Of a stretch of DNA of 5,210 nucleotides, positions 4,859 to 5,210 are shown piece after piece. The DNA is from CAXSEF01 sp964236585 (GTDB lineage Bacteria > Pseudomonadota > Alphaproteobacteria > Acetobacterales > Acetobacteraceae). The notes beneath the pieces are model-generated. The model saw only the letters and a list, made by a program, of their open reading frames with translations, did not search any database and was not told where the DNA came from. How positions within the stretch are numbered: position 1 is the first letter of the stretch; every line of letters starts with the position of its first letter. The position numbers and the translations under genes are program-made. The stretch spans positions 1 to 5,210 of the forward strand of contig CAXSFE010000177.1 in NCBI GenBank assembly GCA_964236585.1, read 5' to 3'.

Positions 4859-5210
4859 GCCTGGTGCGGATTGCCGAGATCGCGGTCCAGGCCGGCAGCG
4901 ACGGGCTCGCCCTGCTGGGCGCCGGCTGGTGCGCGCCGGAGGGGACGTTCGTGTGGGCGTCGGGCGACACCAGCACGCTGAACGTCCCGGTCGAGGCGGG
5001 TCACGCCGCCTACGTGGTGATCCTCGCGATGGGCGCGGTGCCGCGGCGGCGCCAGCGGGTCACGGTGTGGTCGGACGGGCACTTCCTCGGCATGATGCTG
5101 GTGCGCGGGGAGGTGGAGCTCACGCTGCACGTGCCGGCGTCCCTTGCGGCGGACGGCGTGCTGGTGCTCACGATCGTGCACAGGGACTGCATCCGGCCGG
5201 CCGACCTGGA
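4855..5210 (+). CDS. N-terminal part of a protein with a probable beta-sandwich domain, cut by the right edge
   Basis: The frame from ATG 4855 runs to the window end without a stop, giving 118 residues. Codon use is strongly GC-biased at third positions throughout. The sequence alternates hydrophobic and polar residues as in beta strands. It carries a pattern I associate with non-catalytic beta-sandwich domains found in glycosyltransferase and polysaccharide-related proteins of Acetobacteraceae: GWCAPEGTFVWASGD at 24-38, then a hydrophobic strand, RQRVTVWSDGHFLG at 66-79, LTLHVPASLAADG at 89-101, and LVLTIVHRDCIRPADL at the end. That likeness is from memory, not a search. There is no signal peptide. 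Any catalytic domain would lie beyond the window. No in-frame start exists between the hydrolase stop and 4855, and the start overlaps the preceding minicistron by ATGA. Confidence 0.75.
   Translation, partial: MSLVRIAEIAVQAGSDGLALLGAGWCAPEGTFVWASGDTSTLNVPVEAGHAAYVVILAMGAVPRRRQRVTVWSDGHFLGMMLVRGEVELTLHVPASLAADGVLVLTIVHRDCIRPADL

Noticed and set aside
3898..5181. 427-codon minus-strand open frame on the right
   Set aside because: It is antisense to the SGNH hydrolase and the right-edge gene, and its His/Arg/Pro-rich translation has no family pattern.

Overview
The window is very GC-rich DNA with strongly GC-biased third codon positions, dense coding on both strands and intergenic arrays of short perfect hairpins. 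This, with the protein types present, points to an alphaproteobacterium, most plausibly Acetobacteraceae (Roseomonas-like). That placement is inference from composition and familiar protein patterns; no marker gene is present. I found no clear novel system. Most of the window is ordinary chromosomal content, and the less explained parts are the regulatory-looking intergenic structures and the right-hand end.

Layout. Positions 1-480 are mostly unassigned. There may be the 5' end of a leftward gene running off the left edge, and there is an AT-richer patch with an operator-like palindrome near 289-308. Positions 481-1491 (minus) encode a 336-residue short-chain dehydrogenase/reductase (SDR) with a C-terminal hydrophobic anchor. 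Positions 1596-1716 hold five consecutive short hairpins. Positions 1724-2554 (minus) encode a complete YmdB/TIGR00282-type metallophosphoesterase with all expected metal ligands. A 189-base divergent gap leads to 2744-3277 (plus), an exported Gly/Tyr-rich protein of unknown function built partly from a 15-base-period repeat. A gap with a 14-base palindrome precedes 3407-3805 (plus), a YidB-family (DUF937-like) protein. A 302-base gap rich in hairpins, with one candidate promoter, precedes 4108-4764 (plus), an SGNH/GDSL hydrolase. A seven-codon minicistron at 4835-4858 has a strong ribosome site and overlaps by ATGA the start of the last gene (4855 to beyond the window), whose N-terminus looks like a beta-sandwich domain.

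How the parts relate. The two minus-strand genes are separated by the hairpin array, which probably insulates them, so they need not be one operon. The Gly/Tyr-rich and YidB-type genes each have their own ribosome site and may be separate units. The SGNH hydrolase and the right-edge gene are co-directional, separated by only 90 bases and joined by the minicistron. They are the likeliest operon, possibly concerned with acyl or glycan modification at the cell surface; this last point is inference.
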